Source: Mycolicibacterium bacteremicum (lineage in GTDB: Bacteria > Actinomycetota > Actinomycetes > Mycobacteriales > Mycobacteriaceae). Taken from it: a stretch of 64,000 nt of DNA. Location of the stretch: assembly GCF_943913955.1 (NCBI RefSeq), contig NZ_CALUAE010000005.1:1-64000 (forward strand), written 5' to 3'. Position 1 is the first letter of the stretch. Every line of letters begins with the position of its first letter. A model generated the notes under the pieces. It was not told the DNA's origin. It made no database searches and worked only from the letters and a program-made list of their open reading frames with translations. Made by a program: the position numbers and the translations under genes. Below are positions 17,133 to 24,207 of this stretch, one piece after another.

Positions 17133-17993
17133 TCAGGACCATTCATGATCACAGTGATCGCAGTGCCAGGCATCGCCTCTCGGGCAGCAGCCACCCATGT
17201 ACTTCCAGGGACCCCAGTCGTCCGGGTTGGAAGGCATGCCGTAGCCGATCGTCTGCGTGCGTTGTCCGCCGCACTCCGGGCAGGCCGGGTGCTGTGCGAA
17301 CTGGTACGTCACGAAGCTCGTGTAACCGCCGGACCGCATCCGGCCGGCGCAGCGCCGGCAGAGGACCGCGGGCCAGTCCTGCGCGTCGTAGCGCGTCGAG
17401 AACCGGTCCGGGTTGCGCCCCGGATGGTTGGGCGTGGTCCGGATCGGCGGCAGAGGTTGCGGGCGCGGCAGCGGGTCCGCGGTGTGCACATGGATCTGAT
17501 CGCGCGCATCGACTCCGGTGAGGTCGATCTCGTCGTGGCAGCTGTGGCACGTGCCCCAGAAGCTCAGTAGGTTGCGCGCTTGGGCCACCGTGGAGTGGCC
17601 CCAGCGGTCCCGTCGGCGGCCGTGCACCGGAGTTTCGTGCAGGGCCAGGATCATTCGCTCGGCTTCCTCGTCGGTGAACCGCCAGTCGTCGAAGGCGTCG
17701 GGCAGGTCGAGCAGCATCGCCAGCGTGGTCAGATCCACCAGATGCATTGAGTAGCGCCGGAGATCAAGCGCAGCCCCGCCGAGGCCGTCCTCTTGGTCGA
17801 TGCGCGCCAGCACCGTCAGCACGGTGGTCGGATCGGTGCCGAGCACCACGACGGCCCAGTCCCCGGGCCGGGCGTCACCGAACGCGTAGCGCCACGGCCG
17901 ATACGGCGACCGGGGCTCCAGAATCGTGATGATGCCGTCCTTCCAGTCGGCGGCTTCGAGCACGTGCAGACGGATGTGGGCTGTTTGCGGCAT
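17133..17993 (-). CDS. Multi-CxxC zinc-binding protein, possible PUA/EVE-like plus HNH-like domains
   Basis: This 286-residue protein shows four CxxC pairs at about 149/152, 212/215, 238/241 and 278/281, plus a C-C at 269-270, indicating two or more zinc ribbons. C-H-S-C-H-D-E followed by H-V-H resembles the start of an HNH-type zinc fold, but the catalytic His-Asn pattern is not certain. The N-terminal 120 residues (P-G-D-W-A-V-V-V-L-G-T-D and a following strand) resemble an EVE/PUA-like domain; this is inference. An alternative in-frame ATG lies at 18041. Neither start has a strong ribosome binding site. It is divergent from the pRiA4b ORF-3-like gene. Confidence 0.6.
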   Translation of the reverse strand: MPQTAHIRLHVLEAADWKDGIITILEPRSPYRPWRYAFGDARPGDWAVVVLGTDPTTVLTVLARIDQEDGLGGAALDLRRYSMHLVDLTTLAMLLDLPDAFDDWRFTDEEAERMILALHETPVHGRRRDRWGHSTVAQARNLLSFWGTCHSCHDEIDLTGVDARDQIHVHTADPLPRPQPLPPIRTTPNHPGRNPDRFSTRYDAQDWPAVLCRRCAGRMRSGGYTSFVTYQFAQHPACPECGGQRTQTIGYGMPSNPDDWGPWKYMGGCCPRGDAWHCDHCDHEWS

Positions 17994-18119
17994 ACGTCCA
18001 TTGTCCCAGGTGGGTATGACATTTTCGGGTTGCTCCGTCATGTTCGGGGGCTGGTGGTCGTGGTAGAAACAGCGGGTGTCGGAAGCCGATGAACCGCAGC
18101 TGCTGGGCAGGTTTGCGCC

Positions 18120-19340
18120 GTGACGATCTACCGGATCCGTGCCGAGGTCGCCGATTCGACTCCGCCGGTCTGGCGGCGGCTCGATCTGCGGTCGGATCTT
18201 CCGCTGGATGTGGTGCACCTGGTGCTGCAGACCGTCTTCGGCTGGGAGAACCGGCACCTGTACCGATTCTCGATGGCCGGCGGGCCTTTCGAGGCCGACA
18301 GCGTCAAGTTCCTGTGCGACGAGGATATTGCCGACGGCGACGACGCCGGGGTTTCTGCAGCCCGGGTTCCGCTGGACACGACCGTGCGGCGCCCCGGCGA
18401 TCGCTTGGCCTACGTGTATGACTACGGCGACCACTGGGAGGTGACGTTGACGCTGGAGTCTGTGGCGGTTGCGCTCGGCGACTATCCCGCCGTGGTGGTG
18501 CTCGACGGGGACGGAGCGGCGCCACTGGAGGACAGCGGCAGCACGGGAATGACCGGTCCGCCGTTCGATGTCCGGCGGTGTAACAACATTCTGCAGGGCC
18601 CAGGTTTCACCGCGATCACCGATGGGGTCTCCCCCGATGTTCTCGGGGTGATCGGCCGGCTGCGGGCCGGGCCAGTGAACTCGCACTTCGCCGCGCTGCT
18701 GCCGTTGCTGGGCACTGGACCCACGGTCGTGGACGACGAGGAGCTGCGCACGAATCTGGCTGCTGTCCAATGGTTTCTCGATCGTGCCGCCGACGGTGGG
18801 ATCCCGCTCACGTCGGCGGGGTATATGAAACCCGCCGATGTATCCGCCGCGTGCGCGGTTTCGCCGGTGATGTCCGGCTGGATCGGTAAGACCAATCGCG
18901 AGGCCCATTGTGTGCCGCTGCTGCGCTTCCGCGAGGCGTTGCGCGCGATGGGATTGCTGCGCAAGCACAAGGGTGAGATCGTCCTGACGAAGGCCGGCGA
19001 TGCGGCGCAGGCTGATTCTTCTGCACTGTGGCGCCATTTGGCATCGCGGCTGGTACCCGCCGAGCAGGGTTCGTTCGAAAGGCATGCCACGCTGTTGCTC
19101 TTGGCCCAGGCCGGCGGGTCTGAAGGCGGGGTGCTCGATCTCGACATGGCCGCCAGCGCGATGACCCAAATCGGTTGGGGAATAGTCGATCACGACACGG
19201 TTCCCGACTGGATCTTCTTCAGGTTGCCTGCCTACGACGTGCTGGCGAACGTGTCCGACCATCCGCGCCGAATGAGCGACGAGCGCGAATGGGTCAGCCT
19301 GGTCGCGGCGGCGTTGGCCCGGGCGGCGGTGCGCCGGTAG
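18120..19340 (+). CDS. Plasmid pRiA4b ORF-3 family protein
   Basis: This 406-residue protein has an N-terminal pRiA4b ORF-3/IS1096-TnpR-like domain. Y-R-I-R-A-E-V-A-D-S-T-P-P-V-W-R-R-L, L-H-L-V-L-Q-T-V-F-G-W-type block, Y-V-Y-D-Y-G-D-H-W-E-V and the closing acidic segment all match the family consensus. The C-terminal 200 residues are helical and unrecognised. The biochemical role of the family is unknown, though the domain is common on mobile elements and in actinobacterial genomes. The GTG at 18120 is used because it places the conserved strand at the N-terminus; the ribosome binding site is weak. Confidence 0.8.
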   Translation: MTIYRIRAEVADSTPPVWRRLDLRSDLPLDVVHLVLQTVFGWENRHLYRFSMAGGPFEADSVKFLCDEDIADGDDAGVSAARVPLDTTVRRPGDRLAYVYDYGDHWEVTLTLESVAVALGDYPAVVVLDGDGAAPLEDSGSTGMTGPPFDVRRCNNILQGPGFTAITDGVSPDVLGVIGRLRAGPVNSHFAALLPLLGTGPTVVDDEELRTNLAAVQWFLDRAADGGIPLTSAGYMKPADVSAACAVSPVMSGWIGKTNREAHCVPLLRFREALRAMGLLRKHKGEIVLTKAGDAAQADSSALWRHLASRLVPAEQGSFERHATLLLLAQAGGSEGGVLDLDMAASAMTQIGWGIVDHDTVPDWIFFRLPAYDVLANVSDHPRRMSDEREWVSLVAAALARAAVRR

Positions 19341-19386
19341 CCGTCGTCGACGGGGCCCAATCTGAGGTGACAATGGGTCCGGAAAA

Positions 19387-19408
19387 GCAGTACTACCGGT
19401 AGTACTGC
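19387..19408. terminator. 22-base perfect palindrome between convergent genes
   Basis: A perfect palindrome with core CAGTACTACC/GGTAGTACTG (no loop), plus one more G-C pair, lies between the convergent pRiA4b-type and vapC genes. The right-hand sequence TACTGCGGG is repeated directly at 19403-19411 and 19420-19428. Placement suits a bidirectional terminator without a T-tract, as is common in actinobacteria, or a protein-binding site. There is no run of T residues. Confidence 0.4.
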
Positions 19409-19498
19409 GGGACGAGTGATACTGCGGGTAGTCCTACCCTTCGCGAGGTGTTATGTGCCCGGATGCTCCGGTGCGGATCACGTCGATGGATCTGAAAC

Positions 19499-19930
19499 TC
19501 ATTCCGGCACGATGCCGCTGGCTCCCAAGACCTCGGTCCGCACGCCGAGCGCTTCATAGGTAGCGCGCGCCCGCGCATCCCGGGTGGCCAACACGGCGTT
19601 GTGCTCGCGCGCCGCAATTGCAACCAGTCCGTCGTAGGTGGCGCCGCCGGCGATACCTCGGCGGGCGCATTCCCGATGCGCAGCACGTGCAGCCCGCGCA
19701 CCGAGTTGAAGTTGTGTTGCGAAGCTGTCGTCGATCAGTGCCACTGCGTCGAGCGGAAGGACTCGTGCGTCTCCCGGCAGGCGCGTGAGCACCGAGTACG
19801 TCTCGACAAGAGCGTGACCGCTGAGACCGAGAATCCGCCCCTTTGCCCACGCCGCGACACTGGCGTGGGCGGTGTGTGATGCGACGAGCAGTGGCACCGC
19901 CACACTGGTGTCGACGGCCATCACCGTCAC
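19499..19930 (-). CDS. vapC: VapC-type PIN domain ribonuclease toxin
   Basis: This 143-residue PIN-domain protein is expected to cleave RNA with Mg2+. The acidic residues of the PIN site are visible: Asp7 in A-V-D-T-S, Glu in H-A-L-V-E-T-Y near residue 43, Asp in A-T-Y-D-G-L and Asp in L-A-T-R-D-A-R-A. It starts at GTG 19930, 5 bases after the stop of the antitoxin gene, which is the typical vapBC order. It is the last gene of a tightly packed set running from the RNase H gene. Confidence 0.9.
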   Translation of the reverse strand: MTVMAVDTSVAVPLLVASHTAHASVAAWAKGRILGLSGHALVETYSVLTRLPGDARVLPLDAVALIDDSFATQLQLGARAARAAHRECARRGIAGGATYDGLVAIAAREHNAVLATRDARARATYEALGVRTEVLGASGIVPE

Positions 19931-19935
19931 CGAAC

Positions 19936-20175
19936 TCAGCGCCGTCCGGAGTCGATGAGTCCGAACAGCATCTCGTCCGTGACCTTCGTATCGGCGGCGG
20001 CGACCAGTCTCCCATCAGCATCTCGCTCCAACCGCGCGGTCCGACCGCCCGGAACGATCTGCAACCCACTGCCGTATGGAGAGATGTCCACGGTCGAACC
20101 CGGCGTCAACCCCAAGGCGTCACGCAGTTGCTTGGGCAGCACCACCCGGCCCCCTGAATCGATGGTCACCTCCAT
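19936..20175 (-). CDS. vapB: VapB-type antitoxin (AbrB/MazE-like swapped hairpin)
   Basis: This 79-residue antitoxin begins with an AbrB-like DNA-binding hairpin (M-E-V-T-I-D-S-G-G-R-V-V-L-P-K-Q-L-R-D-A-L-G-L) and ends with a charged toxin-binding tail (D-E-M-L-F-G-L-I-D-S-G-R-R). The ATG at 20175 lies only 4 bases after the stop of the RNase H gene and lacks a strong ribosome binding site of its own, so translation may be coupled to that gene. It neutralises VapC and probably autoregulates, although the nearest visible promoter is the DNA-damage-type element upstream of the RNase H gene. Confidence 0.88.
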   Translation of the reverse strand: MEVTIDSGGRVVLPKQLRDALGLTPGSTVDISPYGSGLQIVPGGRTARLERDADGRLVAAADTKVTDEMLFGLIDSGRR

Positions 20176-20179
20176 GGGA

Positions 20180-21226
20180 TCAGACTACCAGCGAGGTCCC
20201 ATCGACAGACCGATCGAGCGTTCCGACCGACCGCGCGTACTCGGCCGCGAAGGCCTCCGCAATCCCGGCAGCCCGGCGCGCGTACTCGTCACCTTGCACG
20301 TCCTGATCGCCGCGGCGGTGCCGCGAGGCCAGCCGGGCGAGCGCGTCGGCGCCCTCGTTGAGCGGATGCCCGTGGTGTCCCTTCACCCAACGGATGTCCA
20401 GCCGCCCCGCATCCGCGTGAATGCGGTGCTGAAACACGTGCAGCGGCTCGTCATCCGGGTAGCCGGCAGGCAACACAGGCTCGCCGTTCATCCAGCGGTT
20501 CGCCATGGCCACAGCGGTCCGGCAGTCCGACAGCACCGTCAGCAGGCGGCCGGGCAGATGGGTGACCGCGTCACCGATCGCGCACAACTCGGCAACCAGC
20601 ACCGGTTCGGCGCCGGCCCGGCGGGTTGACGAGCGGTAGCCGGCCAGCCCGTAGTCGCCGGTCGAGGCGAGCCAGCCGAATCCGGCGTGCTTGCCGCGCA
20701 CCGATCCGTCCGCGGCAACGATCGCCGGTGCAAAGTCCTGCGCTGACACCAGCTCCTCGCGAAGGGCGACCGCGGCCGCGATCAAACACCGGTGCCGTCG
20801 ATCGGGCCGCTCGATCCACCAATCCCCGGTGCCGCTGCCGATCTCGCCGAAATGACGCCGCAGCGGATTGCCGCCGGTCAGGTTGAGCACGAAGCAGATG
20901 CGCCGGCCCGCCAGGTCACGGTCGGTGAGCTCGGTGATGATGTCGAGCGCGGCCACCTCCGGGTTGGGCGCGGCCAGCACCGTCGACCGGGACCACGTCT
21001 CGCCGACGGCGATGCAGCGGTATCCGTTGCCGGCCGAGGTGACGTCGATGGCAATCGTCTCCACCGGGCGCGGGCGCGCGTAGGTCAGGTCGGCCCGGGG
21101 CCGCGCCATCGGAGTCGGCGCCGCCGGGGGCGCCGGGGTGAAGCGGTCGGTCCAGCGGTGGCCGTCGTGGTAGCGCTGGCCGGGCGCAACGGTGGGACCC
21201 GGGTACCAGCCGGGGTTGGTGTTCAT
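20180..21226 (-). CDS. DUF2510-RNase H fusion protein
   Basis: This 348-residue protein joins an N-terminal DUF2510 motif (residues about 5-30: P-G-W-Y-P-G-P...G-Q-R-Y-H-D-G-H-R-W-T), an unassigned alpha/beta region (55-155), and a type I RNase H domain. The catalytic DEDD set is readable as Asp173 (A-D-G-S), Glu213 (V-A-E-L), Asp234 (L-S-D-C) and Asp294 (E-G-A-D), with a supporting His in V-K-G-H-H-G-H. It would cut the RNA of RNA-DNA hybrids. It lies under a RecA-NDp-type promoter and is followed by vapBC with 4- and 5-base gaps. DUF2510 more often sits before membrane segments, so this fusion is unusual. Confidence 0.82.
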   Translation of the reverse strand: MNTNPGWYPGPTVAPGQRYHDGHRWTDRFTPAPPAAPTPMARPRADLTYARPRPVETIAIDVTSAGNGYRCIAVGETWSRSTVLAAPNPEVAALDIITELTDRDLAGRRICFVLNLTGGNPLRRHFGEIGSGTGDWWIERPDRRHRCLIAAAVALREELVSAQDFAPAIVAADGSVRGKHAGFGWLASTGDYGLAGYRSSTRRAGAEPVLVAELCAIGDAVTHLPGRLLTVLSDCRTAVAMANRWMNGEPVLPAGYPDDEPLHVFQHRIHADAGRLDIRWVKGHHGHPLNEGADALARLASRHRRGDQDVQGDEYARRAAGIAEAFAAEYARSVGTLDRSVDGTSLVV

Positions 21227-21255
21227 AACGTCCTCCGTCGTTGTGCGAGCCGGTC

Positions 21256-21278
21256 AGGATGACAGAGGCCACCGACAA
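21256..21278 (-). promoter_or_regulatory. RecA-NDp (PafBC-type) DNA-damage promoter for the RNase H/vapBC operon
   Basis: On the minus strand TTGTCGGTG (21278-21270) is followed after 8 bases by CATCCT (21261-21256). This fits the mycobacterial RecA-independent damage promoter tTGTCRgtg-N8-TAnnnT, except for C and C in the -10 element. The -10 ends 30 bases before the ATG at 21226. A 33-base block around it recurs with the same spacing at two other sites in the window. Confidence 0.7.
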
Positions 21279-21287
21279 GTGCCGTTG

Positions 21288-21310
21288 CTGTCGGTGCCGA
21301 GCGGTAGTTT
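21288..21310 (+). promoter_or_regulatory. RecA-NDp (PafBC-type) DNA-damage promoter, plus strand
   Basis: CTGTCGGTG (21288-21296), 8 bases, then TAGTTT (21305-21310) match the consensus TGTCRgtg-N8-TAnnnT exactly in the conserved positions. It faces away from the RNase H promoter and lies 20 bases before the ATG of the small ORF at 21330, giving a back-to-back damage-promoter pair. Confidence 0.65.
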
Positions 21311-21329
21311 TCTGCGCGGGGAGGTTCCG

Positions 21330-21563
21330 ATGCCAGAGAGTTACGCACCGCCGAGGGTGCATGTGGTGGTCGGGTCGCCGTGGCGCGACGCGGTGTTTGC
21401 GCTGCTCGGGGCGCCGCTGCGGCCATGGTCGGCGGTGGCTGATGCCGCGCGTGGGGACCGGTGTGCTGGGTGCCGTGGGTGGATCAGCGGGGCTGCTGTG
21501 TCACGCCGAATGACTGGACATGCGGACTGTGCCAACACCAGCGGTAGGAGCCGATATGCCTGA
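21330..21563 (+). CDS. Small Cys-containing protein, unknown
   Basis: This 77-residue reading frame has a strong GGGGAGG ribosome binding site before ATG 21330, a consensus damage-type promoter 20 bases upstream, and a stop that overlaps the next gene's ATG by 8 bases. The protein has a C-A-G-C-R-G pair and another Cys near the end. I do not recognise it. The expression signals are the main reason to call it; the C-terminal half is low in recognisable structure. Confidence 0.45.
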   Translation: MPESYAPPRVHVVVGSPWRDAVFALLGAPLRPWSAVADAARGDRCAGCRGWISGAAVSRRMTGHADCANTSGRSRYA

Positions 21564-22095
21564 GCCACAGCGCAATCGGGTCGCCCCGAACGGTGGGTTG
21601 ATCGCCGACCCGGCGCGCGGCCTGTTCATGGGCAATCGCGCCTACGGGTTGCGATGGCTGGTCTGCGAGCTGCACTTCGAGCGGGTGCTGAAGACGCCGC
21701 GGGTGTATCCCAAGGTGTTCTTCCTCGACGAGGCGGTGGCGCTGGCGGCCGGGCATCGACCGTGTAACACGTGCCGCCCACAGCGCTACAAGCCGTTCCT
21801 GGCCGGGGCGGGGTTTGCGCGGGCCGACGACCTCGACAAGGCGCTGCACCGGAATCGCACGGGCCCGCGCGCGCCCGCGACCGTTGGATCGCTGCCCGAC
21901 GGGGCGTTCGTGGCAATGGGCGACGACTTCCGGGTGGTGTGGCGGGGTGCCCTGCATCGCTGGACGCCGGCCGGATATGTCGATCCGGTTGACGTCGAGA
22001 GTGTTTCGCAGGTCGCGGTACTGACCCCGGGCCCGTCGCTGGCGGCGTTGCAGGCCGGCTACCCGGTGGTGCTGCACCCGTCGGTCGAGGGCTGA
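21556..22095 (+). CDS. Ada-like metal-binding domain protein, unknown
   Basis: This 179-residue protein has Cys37 (L-V-C-E-L) and C-N-T-C at 70-73 inside G-H-R-P-C-N-T-C-R-P. This arrangement resembles the zinc-binding alkyl-acceptor domain of Ada, so a structural zinc or a reactive Cys is plausible. ATG 21556 follows an AGGAG site and overlaps the end of the upstream small ORF, so both may share its DNA-damage-type promoter. The C-terminal part is beta-rich (V-V-W-R-G-A-L-H-R-W-T-P-A-G-Y). It overlaps the end of the convergent nrtR gene by 37 bases. The function is not established. Confidence 0.7.
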   Translation: MPEPQRNRVAPNGGLIADPARGLFMGNRAYGLRWLVCELHFERVLKTPRVYPKVFFLDEAVALAAGHRPCNTCRPQRYKPFLAGAGFARADDLDKALHRNRTGPRAPATVGSLPDGAFVAMGDDFRVVWRGALHRWTPAGYVDPVDVESVSQVAVLTPGPSLAALQAGYPVVLHPSVEG

Positions 22096-22745
22096 TCGAC
22101 AACACGGCAGAACAGCTCCGCCGGGCGGCCGCGACCGACGGCGACCCGGTCCCCGGTGGGCCGCAGCTGCGGCTCCATCGCGCGCCGGAAGGTGTCGCGC
22201 TGCAACGTCTGCCCGGCGATCGCCTCGTGCACGAGTCGCAGATCGCGCAGGGTGAACATGTCCCCCAGCAGTCGGTCCGGGTCTGGCGCCGCCGAGTAGC
22301 GCGTGCGGATGTCCGCGGCCGCCAACGCGATGATCTCGCGGTGGTCGTAGACCAGGCGGCCGGGCGCAGCGACCGGCACCATCCGGGTGGTCGCGAACCG
22401 GTCGGCGAGCCATTCGGCCGGTACGACGGCGACGTGGGCAACCGAGAGCACCCAGCCGCGGTCGTCACGGCCGAGCGCATCGAACACGTGCAGTTGGCGG
22501 GGATGCAGTTCATGCACGCCGGCCTTGTCCGCCAGCGAGCGGTTGACGGCGTCGGCGAGAACCTCGCCCTCACGCAAGAAAGTGCCGGGCAGCGCCCAGC
22601 CGCGGGTGCCGGGGCGCGGAACCTGCAGCACCATCAGCTCGCCGTCGGGGCCGATGGTGAGCACCGCGGTGTCGACGGCAACCGAGGGCCGCGGGTAGTC
22701 GGTGAGACGCTTCCCGCTGCGGTCCTGATGCGTGTTCTTGTCCAT
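22059..22745 (-). CDS. nrtR: NrtR-type NAD metabolism regulator (Nudix-winged helix)
   Basis: This 228-residue protein has an N-terminal Nudix fold (about residues 20-150) with a degenerate Nudix box: N-R-S-L-A-D-K-A-G replaces the R-E-x-x-E-E core, so it should bind but not hydrolyse a nucleotide. A C-terminal winged helix follows (L-R-D-L-R-L-V-H-E-A-I...D-T-F-R-R-A-M). This is the NrtR layout, in which ADP-ribose or NAD-related ligands release repression of NAD genes. It starts at ATG 22745 and is divergent from the ADP-ribosylglycohydrolase/pnuC/nadR operon, with a palindromic site between the two starts. Confidence 0.88.
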   Translation of the reverse strand: MDKNTHQDRSGKRLTDYPRPSVAVDTAVLTIGPDGELMVLQVPRPGTRGWALPGTFLREGEVLADAVNRSLADKAGVHELHPRQLHVFDALGRDDRGWVLSVAHVAVVPAEWLADRFATTRMVPVAAPGRLVYDHREIIALAAADIRTRYSAAPDPDRLLGDMFTLRDLRLVHEAIAGQTLQRDTFRRAMEPQLRPTGDRVAVGRGRPAELFCRVVDQPSTDGCSTTG

Positions 22746-22776
22746 TGTCAGAGCCTGAGCGTACAGTCATTCCCAA

Positions 22777-22796
22777 TTAGCGCAATATTGCGCAAA
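22777..22796. promoter_or_regulatory. NrtR operator candidate
   Basis: A perfect 14-base palindrome GCGCAATATTGCGC (22780-22793) extends to TTA/AAA flanks with one mismatch per arm. It lies between the divergent nrtR and glycohydrolase starts, 17 bases before the latter's ATG, where a repressor would block both promoters. The link to NrtR is inferred from position. Confidence 0.65.
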
Positions 22797-22812
22797 TATC
22801 TGGGGAGGCGCG

Positions 22813-24207
22813 ATGTCGTCATTGAATGACCGGATCGAGGGCGTGCTGCTGGGGACCGCTGCGGGTGATGCGTTGGGCGCGCCGTATGAGTTCCAGCCGC
22901 CGCGCGGGCCAGAGTTGCCGGTGCAGATGTCCGGCGGCGGACCATGGGAGCCCGGTGAGTGGACCGATGACACCGCGATGGCCATTGCCATCGCCGAGGT
23001 TGCCGCGACGGGTGCCGATCTGCGGTCCGATGCCGCGCAGGATGCCATCGTCGCGCGCTGGTACCAGTGGTCGCACGGCGCGAAAGACGTTGGCATCCAG
23101 ACCCGATCCGTGTTGTCGCGGTCTCGCGGGGCGTCGGCGGCCGCGGCCCGCGCGGCGGCGGCGGAAGTGCACGAGCGGACCGGCCGCTCCGGCGGCAACG
23201 GGTCGCTGATGCGCACCGCGCCCGTCGCACTGGCCTATCTGGACGATGAGGACGCCATGATCGCCGCCGCGCGGGCGATCAGCAGCCTGACGCATTTCGA
23301 CCCGGACGCTGCCGACGCGACGGTGTTGTGGTGTTGCGCCATCCGGCACGCGGTGTTGACCGCCGAGCTGGATGTGCGAGTCGGGTTGCCGCACATCGAC
23401 TCCGATCGCCGTGGGGTATGGCGAGAGCGCATCGATCAGGCGGAGCGGTCGGTGCCGTCGGATTTCCCGAGCAACGGCTGGGTGGTGCAGGCGCTGCAGG
23501 CGGCGTGGTCGGCGATCGTGGTGTCCCGCGGCGACGGTGGGCCCGAGCATCTGGCCCGCGCGGTGGAGGCGGCGGTGCGGTGTGGTTTCGACACCGACAC
23601 GGTCGCGGCGATCGCCGGTGGGCTGGTCGGCGCGGCCTATGGAGCGTCGGCGGTGCCGCTGGGGTGGCGCCATCTGCTGCACGGCTGGCCGGGTATGACG
23701 GCGCGTGATCTGGTGCGGCTGGCTGCGACCATCCGGCGTGGCGGCCGGGCGCCGGCGCAGCCGGATTACACCGGGTATCGGACCGGCGCCCTGGCGGTGC
23801 ACCCGCATGATCCCGGTGTGCTGATCGGCGGCATCCGTGCCCTGCGCCAGTTGCCGGACGGGGTGGATGCGGTGGTGTCGCTGTGCCGGGTGCCCGACCG
23901 TGATGTGCCGACCGGGATGCCGCATGTGGAGGTACGGCTGATCGACAGCATCAGCCCGGACGACAATCCGCATCTGGACTTCGTCCTGCGCGACGCGGTG
24001 CGCGCCATCGAGGCGCTGCGCGCGCAGGGACGCACGGTGCTGGTGCACTGCGTGGAAGCGCTGAGCCGGACGCCGACGGTCGCCGCGTTGTACGGTGCAC
24101 GGCGGGGCGCGGCGGATCCGCTGGCCGAGGTGCTGGCGGTGTTGCCGGATGCGGATCCGAACCCGGTGTTCCGGGAGGCGTTGCGGCGGTGGGGAGGAAC
24201 GGCGTGA
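22813..24207 (+). CDS. ADP-ribosylglycohydrolase fused to a PTP-like phosphatase domain
   Basis: In this 464-residue fusion, residues 1-300 are a DraG-type ADP-ribosylglycohydrolase. The metal-binding motif E-W-T-D-D-T is at 49-54 and the second D-x-D-T cluster is in G-F-D-T-D-T-V-A-A-I-A-G-G-L. The C-terminal 130 residues look like a dual-specificity phosphatase, with general-acid-type Asp segments and the H-C-V-E-A-L-S-R (HCx5R) signature near 411-418. It would remove ADP-ribose from a protein or small molecule and dephosphorylate a product or substrate. It starts at ATG 22813 after GGGGAGG and heads the NAD operon with pnuC and nadR, coupled by a GTGA overlap. Confidence 0.85.
   Translation: MSSLNDRIEGVLLGTAAGDALGAPYEFQPPRGPELPVQMSGGGPWEPGEWTDDTAMAIAIAEVAATGADLRSDAAQDAIVARWYQWSHGAKDVGIQTRSVLSRSRGASAAAARAAAAEVHERTGRSGGNGSLMRTAPVALAYLDDEDAMIAAARAISSLTHFDPDAADATVLWCCAIRHAVLTAELDVRVGLPHIDSDRRGVWRERIDQAERSVPSDFPSNGWVVQALQAAWSAIVVSRGDGGPEHLARAVEAAVRCGFDTDTVAAIAGGLVGAAYGASAVPLGWRHLLHGWPGMTARDLVRLAATIRRGGRAPAQPDYTGYRTGALAVHPHDPGVLIGGIRALRQLPDGVDAVVSLCRVPDRDVPTGMPHVEVRLIDSISPDDNPHLDFVLRDAVRAIEALRAQGRTVLVHCVEALSRTPTVAALYGARRGAADPLAEVLAVLPDADPNPVFREALRRWGGTA

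Noticed and set aside
17993..19373. N-terminal extension of the zinc-ribbon gene across the opposite strand of the pRiA4b-type gene
   Set aside because: The plus-strand gene has strong family motifs and the minus-strand extension has none; the open frame is a high-GC artefact.
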